Assembly: GCF_025452235.1 (NCBI RefSeq)
Contig: NZ_CP104965.1
Location: 1,054,001-1,118,000 of the forward strand
Origin: Devosia neptuniae
GTDB taxonomy: Bacteria > Pseudomonadota > Alphaproteobacteria > Rhizobiales > Devosiaceae
DNA length: 64,000 bases
Direction: 5' to 3'
Positions within the stretch are counted from its first letter, which is position 1; every line of letters begins with the position of its first letter. A model generated the notes under the pieces. The model was given only the letters and a program-made list of their open reading frames with translations. It was not told the origin of the DNA and searched no databases. The position numbers and the translations under genes are program-made. This document shows positions 27,177-35,142 of this stretch, one piece after another.

Positions 27177-27530
27177 TCAGATCTGTTCGATGCAGACCGA
27201 AGTGGTCCCGCGATTGCGGAAACCGAGCTGGCCGGCAGCGGCCTTGGACAGATCGATGATGCGGCCGCCGATATATGGACCACGATCGTTGATGGTAACC
27301 TGGATTTGCCGGCCGGTGCGCTGGTCGGTGACGCGCAACTTGGTGCCGAAGGGAAGGGAGCGATGGGCCGCCGTCATGGCGTTTTCGTTGAAGGTCTCAC
27401 CCGATGCGGCCTTTTTGCCATTGAAGCCAGGGCCATACCAGGAAGCGCCGCCGCATTGGGCATAGGCTGCAGTGGAAAGCGAGAGCAATGCTGCAGCAAT
27501 TGCGGCGGCGGAAACGACTTTTCTAATCAA
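27177..27530 (-). CDS. RlpA-like double-psi beta-barrel protein
   Basis: The 117-residue exported protein has a signal peptide (ending AYA near residue 24) and a single double-psi beta-barrel domain: GGASWYGPGFNGKKAASGE, then LPFGTKLRVTD, then VTINDRGPYIGGRIIDLS with the conserved Asp-Arg-Gly. RlpA-type proteins bind or cleave peptidoglycan at the septum. This one has no SPOR domain and is much shorter than full RlpA, so lytic activity is uncertain. The start is a TTG at 27530 without a strong ribosome site. The long non-coding stretch upstream may hold its promoter. Confidence 0.8.
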   Translation of the reverse strand: MIRKVVSAAAIAAALLSLSTAAYAQCGGASWYGPGFNGKKAASGETFNENAMTAAHRSLPFGTKLRVTDQRTGRQIQVTINDRGPYIGGRIIDLSKAAAGQLGFRNRGTTSVCIEQI

Positions 27531-27959
27531 GCTGAAAAACTCACGTAGTTACGGTGAGCAATCGATTAATGGCCCCGCCCGGCCATAATGTGGGCATCAA
27601 CCCCAGGACTGGCCTCAAAGCACCTGCTGTTGCGCATATGCCGCAGGATTCCGCGCTGCATTGACGCCCTATTGGCGAGTTTTGCGCCGCAATTGCAGGA
27701 AATGAATCCTCGATTCGCCGATCTGATAAAACACAAGACGAGGATTCCATCCAATACAGGATTCATCTTGCCCGCTGTGGCCGATGGGTCACGGTTCCAT
27801 GCCTTATGCCGAAAAATCGCATTTTCACGAAGGTTCCGGCAAGAATTCGGGAGATCACAAGGCAGAAAAGGAGGTAATGGGGCGAGAAAAAGGCAGGTTT
27901 TGTGCCGTTTTGGGCCTGCCCGGCTGGTGCCCTGCACCATTCCTCTCCCCGCCGCATCT

Positions 27960-28032
27960 CCCTCGGGCCCGACCCGAGGGCCACTCGCCGCTTGTGCCGG
28001 ATTGAGAAAGGCCCTCGGGTCGAGCCCGAGGG
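27960..28032. repeat. pair of REP-like palindromes
   Basis: Two units share the stem CCCTCGGG/CCCGAGGG: 27960-27980 (loop CCCGA) and 28012-28032 (loop TCGAG). Each has a perfect 8-bp stem, and they are 52 bp apart. The arrangement of two near-identical palindromes between genes is that of a small BIME-type repetitive element. Confidence 0.65.
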
Positions 28033-28302
28033 AAACTCGATAATATTGGAAGCAACAGTGGCATGCACTAACTCCCCAACCCCACGGTGTCGGGAGATAG
28101 CGAAGAACCTCACCTTATCCCTCTTATCCCCACCCCCATCACCTCATGCCACTATCCCTCCCATCACCCCGCCAGAGCGCGGTCATGACGAGTGGATGGG
28201 CTGGGTGAATGCCGTGGGTTGGAGGTCGCTCCGGCCACGCAGAGGTACGACGGCTCGCCTCATAACAAGGCAAGCTCATCCGGCCCTGTGAAAAATCCCG
28301 GC

Positions 28303-28364
28303 GCGATGGCGAGGCCGACGTTTCACCATCTACCAAACCCTAGAGACGCCGGTCTCGCCATCGC
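28303..28364. repeat. 18-bp imperfect inverted repeat
   Basis: The arms 28303-28320 and 28347-28364 match at 16 of 18 positions when one is reverse-complemented (GCGATGGCGAGGCCGACG on the left). The 26-bp spacer is AT-richer. The right arm contains a nested palindrome GAGACGCCGGTCTC. It may be a second REP-family element or a hairpin in an untranslated RNA upstream of the DoxX gene. Confidence 0.55.
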
Positions 28365-28543
28365 CGCTCAACCAGCAACCGGAAGCCCCGCTTTCCGGCG
28401 CTTTGCCACGCCTGCCGTCCATGCCCTCCCCAGCGCATCACCTATTTTGTCCAGCCATGGCGATAGCGGGCGTCATGCTGTCGAATTCTGTCAGCGTCGA
28501 GCGTCATAGCAGCATTATCCACTCTTCATCACAGGACTTCGCC

Positions 28544-28921
28544 ATGCCAACCGATCTGACTTCGACACTCATCCTGCTCGCCCGCCTGCTGCTGGGCGGC
28601 GCCTTTCTGGTTTTCGGTCTCCGCAACATTACCAATATCGGCCCGCTCACCGCCGGCCTCACGGCACGCGGGCTGCCGCTGCCCCGCATTGCCGCCATTA
28701 TCGGGGTGGCGCTGCAGATCATCGGCGGGGCGCTGACCGCGATCGGGCCATTCGGCGCCTGGGGTGGTGCCGGCCTGATCCTCTTCGTCGTGCTCGCCAC
28801 CGTGCTGTTCCATAATTTCTGGGACTATAAGGGCGCCGACCGCGCCAACCATGTCAATGCGACCATCATGAATGCCGGACTGGCCGGCGCGTTCCTGCTC
28901 ATCATTGCGATCAGTCTCTGA
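28544..28921 (+). CDS. DoxX family membrane protein
   Basis: The 125-residue protein has four predicted transmembrane helices. The DoxX pattern is present: LLARLLLGGAFLVFGLRNI, then GLPLPRIAAIIGVALQIIGG, FVVLATVLFHNFWDY, and a final hydrophobic helix. Proteins of this family occur in the inner membrane and are tied to oxidative or thiol stress in some species. The ATG at 28544 is chosen because an upstream extension is not hydrophobic. No operon partner is obvious, and the DUF4260 gene starts 106 bp later. Confidence 0.78.
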   Translation: MPTDLTSTLILLARLLLGGAFLVFGLRNITNIGPLTAGLTARGLPLPRIAAIIGVALQIIGGALTAIGPFGAWGGAGLILFVVLATVLFHNFWDYKGADRANHVNATIMNAGLAGAFLLIIAISL

Positions 28922-28934
28922 TCGGCGGCTCGAT

Positions 28935-28991
28935 ATTCAATTTTGAATGGAGAATGATCAGTTTTCGCGAAGTTACTTCATTCTCGAATGA
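28935..28991. promoter_or_regulatory. two palindromes upstream of the DUF4260 gene
   Basis: ATTCAATTTTGAAT (28935-28948) and TCATTCTCGAATGA (28978-28991) are palindromes with 6-bp arms whose centres are 43 bp apart, about four helical turns. They share ATTC/GAAT half-sites but differ in inner spacing. They sit 37-93 bp before the DUF4260 start and could be regulator sites. Confidence 0.3.
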
Positions 28992-29027
28992 CTGCATGAT
29001 CCGGCCAGTTCAAGAGAGGATGTCGCC

Positions 29028-29432
29028 ATGACCAGCCAGACCGCTTCCACTGCTCAATACACACTAGCCGACGCCGTGCTGCTGCAACGTCTCGAAGGGC
29101 TCGCCGCGCTCGTTCTGGGCGTGGCGATCTATGCCTGGCTTGGTCAATCCTGGGTGATCTTTGCCGTGCTGTTCCTCGTGCCGGATCTTACCATGTTGGG
29201 CTATGTCCGCTCGGCGCGGTTCGGGGCACTGATCTATAATCTGGGCCACACCTATGCCGCGCCGGCGCTGCTGGCTCTGGCCGGATTGGCTATCGGTCCG
29301 CCGGCCTATGGCCTGGCCGCGATATGGGCAGCCCATATCGGGGCCGACCGCCTGCTGGGCTATGGCCTCAAGCTCGAAAGCTTCGAGGCCACCCATCTTG
29401 GCCCGATCGGCAAGGCGCGCAATGCCCGCTAA
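29028..29432 (+). CDS. DUF4260 family membrane protein
   Basis: The 134-residue protein has three or four hydrophobic segments and the DUF4260 hallmarks FLVPDLTMLGYV, ALIYNLGHTYAAP and AHIGADRLLGYGLKL. The function of the family is unknown. It is predicted to sit in the inner membrane. The N-terminal 20 residues are polar and come before the first helix. The start follows a GAGAGGA ribosome site. The stop is 1 bp from the stop of the convergent DHFR-like gene. Confidence 0.78.
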   Translation: MTSQTASTAQYTLADAVLLQRLEGLAALVLGVAIYAWLGQSWVIFAVLFLVPDLTMLGYVRSARFGALIYNLGHTYAAPALLALAGLAIGPPAYGLAAIWAAHIGADRLLGYGLKLESFEATHLGPIGKARNAR

Positions 29433-29433
29433 A

Positions 29434-30036
29434 TCAGGATTTTGCCACGCGATAATCCATATGGGTGGTGAGCCGCGTTGCGCGGGCGCCGATGGGTTCA
29501 AGCGTGGCGGTCAGCCCGTCCCACAGCCGCTCACCGCGGCCCAGAACGACCGGCGCGATCTGCAAGTGCAGCGTATCGATCGCGCCCATATTGAGATAGT
29601 TCCGCAGCGTGGTGACGCCGCCGGCAATTGCGACATGGCGGCTGCCCGCCGCTTCCCGCGCTCGATCCAATGCGACCTCGGGCCCCTCGGTCACAAAGTA
29701 AAATACCGTGCCGCCCTCCATTTCAATCGGCGGGCGCGCGTAATGGGTCAAGACAAATACCGGGGCGTGATAGGGCGGATTTGGACCCCACCAGCCCTTC
29801 CACTCGATTTCCCACACATCGGCGCCCGGCGCGGCAAACATGTTCCGGCCCATGATGAAGGCGCCATACTCGGTAATGGCATCGAGTTCGGCCCGGTTAT
29901 TCTCGGCGTCCTCAAACATCCACCGATGCATGGGTTCACCCTTGATGTCGCCGAAGGGCTTTTCCCGGCTCTGATTAAGGCCGGTGCCGAAACCATCGAG
30001 CGACAGACTCATGTGGGCACGAACTTGCTGGGCCAT
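29434..30036 (-). CDS. dihydrofolate reductase family protein (RibD C-terminal-like)
   Basis: The 200-residue protein resembles the RibD/DHFR-like reductase fold: HMSLSLDGFG at the N-terminus, AFIMGRNMF, PVFVLTHYARPP, AIAGGVTTLRNYLN and LQIAPVVLGRGERLW. These proteins are small NADPH-type reductases of mostly unknown substrate, often beside stress or transport regulators. The second ATG at 30036 is preferred over 30048 because a strong GGAGGGG sits just before it. The 76 bp between it and the regulator gene contain CTTAA/TTAAG inverted half-sites (30051-30068). Confidence 0.75.
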   Translation of the reverse strand: MAQQVRAHMSLSLDGFGTGLNQSREKPFGDIKGEPMHRWMFEDAENNRAELDAITEYGAFIMGRNMFAAPGADVWEIEWKGWWGPNPPYHAPVFVLTHYARPPIEMEGGTVFYFVTEGPEVALDRAREAAGSRHVAIAGGVTTLRNYLNMGAIDTLHLQIAPVVLGRGERLWDGLTATLEPIGARATRLTTHMDYRVAKS

Positions 30037-30111
30037 TTCCCCCTCCATTACTTAACTTACGGCTTAAGCATTAAGGCGGCAAAGCAGCTCTGTCAAGCGA
30101 GGGCTTAACCA

Positions 30112-30831
30112 TCAGCGCTTCGAGCGCGGTGTCAGCCCATAGAGGAACAATTGCTCGAGATAGCGCGCCGCATCTTCAAAGCGACCTTCCCCGCCCCGCG
30201 CCGGGCCGAGCACGGCCCGCACCTGCACGTCGAAATCGGCATAATGCTGGGTGGTCGCCCAGATCGAAAAGATCAGATGATAGGGATCGGTCCGCGCGAT
30301 GCGGCCCTGATCCATCCAGGTGGTCAGCACGGCCGCCTTTTCATCAACGAGATTTTTGAGATCAACCTCGATCATCTCGATAATGCGCGGCGCGCCCTGC
30401 AGCATTTCATTGGCAAACAGCCGGCTTTCGCGCGGAAAGTCGCGCGCCATTTCGAGCTTGCGCCGAATATAGGAGCGGATTTCGGGGAAGGGATCGCCGT
30501 CAGCATCCATTTCGCGCAGCGGCGCCAACCAGGTAACCAGCAATTCGGAGATCAGGCGGCGATGAATCTCTTCCTTGCGCGGGAAATAGTAGAGCAGGTT
30601 CGGCTTGCTCATGCCCGCCACCTCGGCGATCTGGTCGATCGTGGCGCCGCGGAAGCCGTGCAGGGAAAAAACGTCAAGCGCCGCCTCCAGGATAATGTCC
30701 TGTTTCTCCCGCTGAATCCGGGTCAGCGGCCGGGGTTTTTCCTTTGGCTGCGTTGCTGCTTTCGCCGCGGCCTTGTTCTGGCGTTTGGCGGCGGCGGGCG
30801 ACGGAGAGCTTTTCAACTTGATCGGCGGCAT
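30112..30831 (-). CDS. rutR: TetR family regulator of pyrimidine catabolism (RutR-like)
   Basis: The 239-residue protein has an N-terminal basic tail. The TetR helix-turn-helix follows (ILEAALDVFSLHGFRGATIDQIA, then MSKPNLLYYF). Its C-terminal domain is close to RutR, including DPYHLIFSIWATTQHYADF. RutR binds uracil or thymine and releases DNA. The gene is divergent from a reductive pyrimidine catabolism operon. The ATG at 30831 is chosen over the TTG at 30882 because the latter lies inside the RutR-like operator. In Hyphomicrobiales such regulators sit beside pyd genes rather than rut genes, as here. Confidence 0.82.
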   Translation of the reverse strand: MPPIKLKSSPSPAAAKRQNKAAAKAATQPKEKPRPLTRIQREKQDIILEAALDVFSLHGFRGATIDQIAEVAGMSKPNLLYYFPRKEEIHRRLISELLVTWLAPLREMDADGDPFPEIRSYIRRKLEMARDFPRESRLFANEMLQGAPRIIEMIEVDLKNLVDEKAAVLTTWMDQGRIARTDPYHLIFSIWATTQHYADFDVQVRAVLGPARGGEGRFEDAARYLEQLFLYGLTPRSKR

Positions 30832-30866
30832 TTTCGCCTTGCGGGAAGTTTTGGGAGTGCTAACAT

Positions 30867-30882
30867 TTTTCCAACTGGTCAA
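30867..30882. promoter_or_regulatory. RutR-type operator
   Basis: The minus strand reads TTGACCAGTTGGAAAA, matching the RutR consensus TTGACCA-N2-TGGTCAA at 12 of 14 defined positions. It lies in the 133-bp divergent region between the regulator and the transaminase gene. A second, weaker TGACCA/CGTCA arrangement occurs near 30923-30940. It probably serves both autoregulation and control of the pyd operon. Confidence 0.6.
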
Positions 30883-30964
30883 AATTCTTGGTAACGCGTT
30901 CCCACGTCAAGAGCCAAAAAACATGACCAATAACGTCATATAAGAATTCGGGAGCGAGGCTATC

Positions 30965-32293
30965 GTGTCCACCTCAACAAACAATGCGCCAAACGATCTG
31001 AGCGCTTTCTGGATGCCGTTTACGGCCAACCGGCAATTCAAGAAATCGCCGCGCATGTTTGTGGCGGCCAAGGACATGCATTACACCACCTCGGACGGAC
31101 GGCAGGTGCTCGATGGCACCGCCGGGCTGTGGTGCGTCAATGCCGGCCATGCCCGCCCGCTGATCGTGGAAGCCATCGCCAAGCAGGCCGCCGAGCTCGA
31201 TTATGCGCCGGCCTTCCAGATGGGCCATCCCAAGGCATTCGAATTGGCCAACCGGTTGGTCGATATCGCGCCCAGGGGGCTCGATCATGTGCTGTTCACC
31301 AATTCGGGGTCTGAGTCGGTCGAAACGGCTCTCAAGGTGGCGCTTGCCTATCACCGTGTCAAAGGCGATGGCAGCCGCTTCCGGCTGATCGGCCGCGAGC
31401 GCGGCTATCACGGCGTCAATTTCGGCGGCATTTCGGTGGGCGGCATTGTCACCAACCGCAAAATGTTCGGCACGCTGCTGACCGGCGTCGATCACCTGCC
31501 GCATACCCATAACCTTGCCAAGAACGCCTTTACCAAGGGCGAGCCCGAGCATGGCCTGGATCTGGCCGATGAGCTCGAGCGCATCGTCACCCTCCATGAT
31601 GCCTCCACCATTGCCGCGGTCATCGTCGAGCCGGTTGCCGGCTCCACCGGCGTGCTGATCCCGCCCAAGGGCTATCTGCAGCGCCTGCGCGACATCACCA
31701 AAAAGCACGGCATTCTGCTGATCTTTGACGAGGTCATCACCGGCTTCGGACGTCTGGGCACCCCATTCGCCGCCGACTATTTCGGCGTCACGCCCGATAT
31801 CATGGTCACCGCCAAGGGCCTGACCAATGGCATCATCCCAATGGGCGCCGTGCTGGTTTCGCCGGAAATCCACGATGCGTTCATGGGTGGACCCGAGCAT
31901 GTCATCGAGTTCTTCCACGGCTATACCTATTCGGGCAATCCGGTGGCCTCGGCCGCTGCGCTCGCAACGCTCGAAACCTATAAGCAGGAAGACCTGCTGA
32001 CGCGCGGCGCCGAGCTCGCGCCCTATTTCGCCGATGCGCTGCACTCGCTCAAGGGCGAGCCGCATGTCATCGATATCCGCAATATCGGGCTGGTCGGGGC
32101 CATCGAGCTTGATCCGATTGCCGGCTCGCCCACCAAGCGCGCCTTCTCGGCCTTCCTTGCCGCCTATGAAAGTGGCTTCCTGATCCGCACCACCGGCGAC
32201 ATCATTGCGCTCTCGCCCCCGCTGATCATTTCCAAGGGCCAGATCGACGAATTGATCGACGGTATTCGCACCGTGCTGCGGGGGATTGCATAA
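30965..32293 (+). CDS. beta-alanine--pyruvate (omega-amino acid) transaminase
   Basis: This class-III PLP aminotransferase (442 residues) shows [18 protein letters not shown] at the N-terminus, [36 protein letters not shown] and the PLP Lys in TAKGLTNG (about Lys284). The N-terminal motif and length match omega-amino acid:pyruvate transaminases that convert beta-alanine or beta-aminoisobutyrate to the semialdehyde. The start is GTG at 30965 behind GGGAGCGAGG. Its stop overlaps the start of the dehydrogenase gene (TAATG). In the operon it takes the product of the ureidopropionase and feeds the semialdehyde dehydrogenase. Confidence 0.88.
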   Translation: MSTSTNNAPNDLSAFWMPFTANRQFKKSPRMFVAAKDMHYTTSDGRQVLDGTAGLWCVNAGHARPLIVEAIAKQAAELDYAPAFQMGHPKAFELANRLVDIAPRGLDHVLFTNSGSESVETALKVALAYHRVKGDGSRFRLIGRERGYHGVNFGGISVGGIVTNRKMFGTLLTGVDHLPHTHNLAKNAFTKGEPEHGLDLADELERIVTLHDASTIAAVIVEPVAGSTGVLIPPKGYLQRLRDITKKHGILLIFDEVITGFGRLGTPFAADYFGVTPDIMVTAKGLTNGIIPMGAVLVSPEIHDAFMGGPEHVIEFFHGYTYSGNPVASAAALATLETYKQEDLLTRGAELAPYFADALHSLKGEPHVIDIRNIGLVGAIELDPIAGSPTKRAFSAFLAAYESGFLIRTTGDIIALSPPLIISKGQIDELIDGIRTVLRGIA

Positions 32294-33786
32294 TGAACAT
32301 TATCGAAAACGCCGTTGCCGGAAAACGCTATGTCTCGACTGGCCGCCGCGTGCCGGTGTTCAATCCGGCCACGGGCGAAGTCTCCGCCGAATTGCCGCTA
32401 TCGACACTGGGCGAGCTCAACGACGCTGTCGCTTCCGCCAAAAAGGCGCAGGTGGCCTGGGGCAATACCCCGCCGATGAAGCGCGCCCGCGTCATGTTCA
32501 AGTTCAAGGCGCTGCTCGATCAATATGCCGATGACCTGGCCCGCGAAATTTCCCGCGAACATGGCAAGGTGCATGACGATGCTTTGGGCGAAGTGGCCCG
32601 CGGCATTGATTGCGTCGACTTTGCCTGCGGTATTCCCCAGCTGCTCAAGGGCGAATTCAGCCGCAATGTCGGCCCCAGCATCGATTCCTATTCCGATCGC
32701 CAGCCGCTCGGCGTGGTTGCTGGCATCACCCCGTTCAACTTTCCCGCCATGGTGCCGATGTGGATGTATCCGGCGGCTATCGCCTGCGGCAATGCCTTCA
32801 TCCTCAAGCCCTCGGAACGCGATCCCAGCGCCTCGATGCTCTCCTGGAACCTCTTCATGGAAGCCGGGCTTCCCGAGGGCATTCTCAACGTCATCCACGG
32901 CGACAAGGAAATGGTTGACGGGATTTTGGACCATCCCGACATCAAGGCCGTCTCCTTCGTCGGCTCGACCCCGATCGCCGAATATGTCTATCAGCGCGGC
33001 ACCAAGGCCGGTAAGCGCGTGCAGGCCCTGGGCGGCGCCAAGAACCATATGGTCATCCTGCCCGATGCCGATCTCGACCAAGTTGCCGATGCCCTCATGG
33101 GCGCCGGCTATGGCTCGGCCGGCGAACGCTGCATGGCCATTTCGGTGGCTGTGCCCGTGGGCAAGGAAACCGCCGATGCGCTGGTCGCCAAGCTCAAGCC
33201 GCGCGTTGAATCGCTCAAGATCGGCCCGGCCACCGACAAGGACGCCGAAATGGGTCCGGTCGTCACCAAGATGCATCGCGACAAGATTGTCGGTTACATT
33301 GATTCCGGCGTGGAACAGGGTGCAGAGCTGGTGGTCGATGGCCGCGGCTTCACCTTGCAGGGTTATGAAGGCGGTTATTATGTCGGCGGCACGCTGTTCG
33401 ACAATGTCACCCCCGATATGACCATCTACAAGGAAGAGATCTTCGGCCCCGTTCTGTCGGTCGTTCGCGCCGAGAACTACAACGACGCGGTCAAGCTGAT
33501 CAACGACCACGAATATGGCAATGGCACCGCCATCTTCACCCGCGACGGCGACGCTGCCCGCGAATTCGCCGACAAGATCGAAGTGGGCATGGTGGGCATC
33601 AATGTGCCCATCCCGGTGCCGGTCGCCTACCACTCCTTCGGCGGCTGGAAGCGAAGCCTGTTCGGCGATCACTCCATCTACGGCCCCGAAGGCGTCCACT
33701 TCTACACTCGTCTCAAAACCGTCACCACCCGCTGGCCCGCCGGCATCAAGGGCGGCGCGGAATTCTCGTTCCCGAGCGTCAAATAG
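32293..33786 (+). CDS. mmsA: CoA-acylating (methyl)malonate-semialdehyde dehydrogenase
   Basis: The 497-residue enzyme matches Mms[48 protein letters not shown] and the nucleophile Cys280 in [11 protein letters not shown]. It lacks the general-base Glu of ordinary aldehyde dehydrogenases, as expected for CoA-acylating members. It converts malonate semialdehyde or methylmalonate semialdehyde to acetyl-CoA or propionyl-CoA. It is translationally coupled to the transaminase gene and finishes the pyrimidine degradation route. Members also serve valine or inositol breakdown, but the context supports pyrimidines. Confidence 0.9.
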   Translation: MNIIENAVAGKRYVSTGRRVPVFNPATGEVSAELPLSTLGELNDAVASAKKAQVAWGNTPPMKRARVMFKFKALLDQYADDLAREISREHGKVHDDALGEVARGIDCVDFACGIPQLLKGEFSRNVGPSIDSYSDRQPLGVVAGITPFNFPAMVPMWMYPAAIACGNAFILKPSERDPSASMLSWNLFMEAGLPEGILNVIHGDKEMVDGILDHPDIKAVSFVGSTPIAEYVYQRGTKAGKRVQALGGAKNHMVILPDADLDQVADALMGAGYGSAGERCMAISVAVPVGKETADALVAKLKPRVESLKIGPATDKDAEMGPVVTKMHRDKIVGYIDSGVEQGAELVVDGRGFTLQGYEGGYYVGGTLFDNVTPDMTIYKEEIFGPVLSVVRAENYNDAVKLINDHEYGNGTAIFTRDGDAAREFADKIEVGMVGINVPIPVPVAYHSFGGWKRSLFGDHSIYGPEGVHFYTRLKTVTTRWPAGIKGGAEFSFPSVK

Positions 33787-33809
33787 TCTCTCGTCCATAG
33801 GAAGTGCCC

Positions 33810-35060
33810 ATGTCTGCCCCCGGAGAAAACCTCAAGATCAATGGCGACCGTCTGTGGGACAGCCTCATGGATATGGCCAAGATCGGCCCGGGTATTGCCG
33901 GCGGCAATAATCGGCAGACGCTGACTGACGAAGATGGTGAGGGCCGCCATCTGTTCCAGCGCTGGTGCGAAGCCGCGGGCCTCAGCATGGGCGTCGACAA
34001 GATGGGCACCATGTTCGCGACCCGCGCCGGCAGTGATCCCGATGCGCTGCCGGTCTATGTCGGCAGCCATCTCGATACCCAGCCCACCGGTGGCAAATAT
34101 GATGGCGTGCTGGGCGTGTTGGCGGGGCTCGAAGTCATCCGCTCGATGAACGATCTGGGCATCAAGACCAAACACCCCATCGTCGTCACCAATTGGGCCA
34201 ATGAGGAAGGCGCGCGCTTCGCGCCGGCCATGCTGGCCTCGGGCGTGTTCGCCGGCATGCATAGCCTCGACTACGCCTATGGCCGCAAGGACATGGACGG
34301 CAAGACCTATGGCGACGAACTCCAGCGCATTGGCTGGCTGGGGGCCGAAGACGTCGGCGCGCGCAAGATGCATGCCTATTTCGAATATCACATCGAACAG
34401 GGTCCGATCCTTGAGGCCGAGAACAAGCAGATCGGCGTCGTCACCCATTGCCAGGGCCTGTGGTGGCTCGAATTCACCCTGACGGGCAAGGAAGCCCATA
34501 CCGGCTCGACCCCCATGGCCATGCGGGTCAATGCGGGCCTCGCCATGGCGCGGATCATCGAGGCGGTGCAGGTCATTGCCATGGAAAACCAGCCGGGTGC
34601 TGTGGCCGGTGTGGGCCAGGCGAAATTCTCGCCCAATTCGCGCAATGTGCTGCCCGGCACGGTGGTGTTCACCGTCGATCTACGCACGCCCGACCAAGGC
34701 AAGCTCGATCGCATGCGCGCTGCCATCGAGGCCAAGGCCGCCGAAATCGCGGCTGAGCTGGGCGTTGGCTGCTCGGTCGAAGCCGTCGGGCATTTTGATC
34801 CCGTCACGTTCGATCCGACCCTGGTCGCTCGCGTCCGCAAGGCGGCCGAGGATCTGGGCTATAGCCATATGAACATCATTTCCGGCGCCGGGCACGATGC
34901 CTGCTGGGCCGCCAAGGTGGCGCCCGCCACCATGATCATGTGCCCCTGCGTCGGCGGGCTCAGCCACAACGAAGCAGAAGAAATCTCCAAGGAATGGGCA
35001 GCGGCCGGTGCCGATGTGCTGTTCCACGCGGTCGTCGAGACGGCGGAGATCGTGGAGTAA
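33810..35060 (+). CDS. beta-ureidopropionase / N-carbamoyl amino acid hydrolase (M20 family)
   Basis: The 416-residue hydrolase has the carbamoylase metal motifs GSHLDTQPTGGKYDGVLG, NWANEEGARFAPAMLASG, EYHIEQGPILE and the C-terminal SGAGHDACW. These belong to bimetal (Zn/Mn) enzymes that remove the carbamoyl group from N-carbamoyl-beta-alanine. It is cytosolic. The ATG at 33810 is preferred over the GTG at 33804 because AGGAAG is correctly spaced. In this operon it follows dihydropyrimidinase in the pathway and yields beta-alanine, CO2 and ammonia. Hydantoin-type substrates are an alternative. Confidence 0.87.
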   Translation: MSAPGENLKINGDRLWDSLMDMAKIGPGIAGGNNRQTLTDEDGEGRHLFQRWCEAAGLSMGVDKMGTMFATRAGSDPDALPVYVGSHLDTQPTGGKYDGVLGVLAGLEVIRSMNDLGIKTKHPIVVTNWANEEGARFAPAMLASGVFAGMHSLDYAYGRKDMDGKTYGDELQRIGWLGAEDVGARKMHAYFEYHIEQGPILEAENKQIGVVTHCQGLWWLEFTLTGKEAHTGSTPMAMRVNAGLAMARIIEAVQVIAMENQPGAVAGVGQAKFSPNSRNVLPGTVVFTVDLRTPDQGKLDRMRAAIEAKAAEIAAELGVGCSVEAVGHFDPVTFDPTLVARVRKAAEDLGYSHMNIISGAGHDACWAAKVAPATMIMCPCVGGLSHNEAEEISKEWAAAGADVLFHAVVETAEIVE

Positions 35061-35082
35061 CGCCTTTAATATAGTCATCTGA

Positions 35083-35117
35083 CCGCGCCCCCATTCTGAG
35101 GGGAAGAAGGGGCGCGG
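35083..35117. other. 9-bp perfect inverted repeat between catabolic genes
   Basis: CCGCGCCCC at 35083-35091 and GGGGCGCGG at 35109-35117 can form a stem with a 17-base loop in the 82-bp gap between the ureidopropionase and dihydropyrimidinase genes. No T-run follows, so it is more likely an mRNA-processing or stability hairpin than a terminator. Confidence 0.45.
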
Positions 35118-35142
35118 GACGTGCATTTCAGAGGGAACGGAA

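Larger units (their letters stand above)
27531..28543. other. gene-poor 1-kb stretch with palindromic repeats
   Basis: No open frame here resembles a protein I know. The longest (151 codons at 27588-28043, plus) is rich in Arg, Pro and Ser like out-of-frame GC-rich DNA and runs through a palindrome. Base composition at 27660-27900 is noticeably more AT-rich than the flanking genes. The stretch contains REP-like units at 27960-28032 and an inverted repeat at 28303-28364, described separately. I see no tRNA or other recognisable RNA. Confidence 0.6.

Noticed and set aside
24875..27283. An 802-codon open frame on the minus strand across the two aldo/keto reductase genes
   Set aside because: It is antisense to two well-supported enzymes with catalytic motifs, is rich in Gly/Ala/Arg/His as expected for the reverse frame of GC-rich genes, and has no domain pattern.
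27588..28043. A 151-codon plus-strand frame in the gene-poor stretch
   Set aside because: Composition is Arg/Pro/Ser-heavy, it runs through a REP-like palindrome, it lacks a ribosome site and it shows no family pattern.
30051..30068. CTTAA-N8-TTAAG repeat as an operator for the DHFR-like gene
   Set aside because: Arms are only five bases and AT-rich, and no candidate regulator of matching type is linked. Mentioned in the gene entry only.
35083..35117. Terminator within the pyrimidine operon
   Set aside because: The stem is good but no T-run follows on either strand, and the downstream gene clearly belongs to the same pathway.
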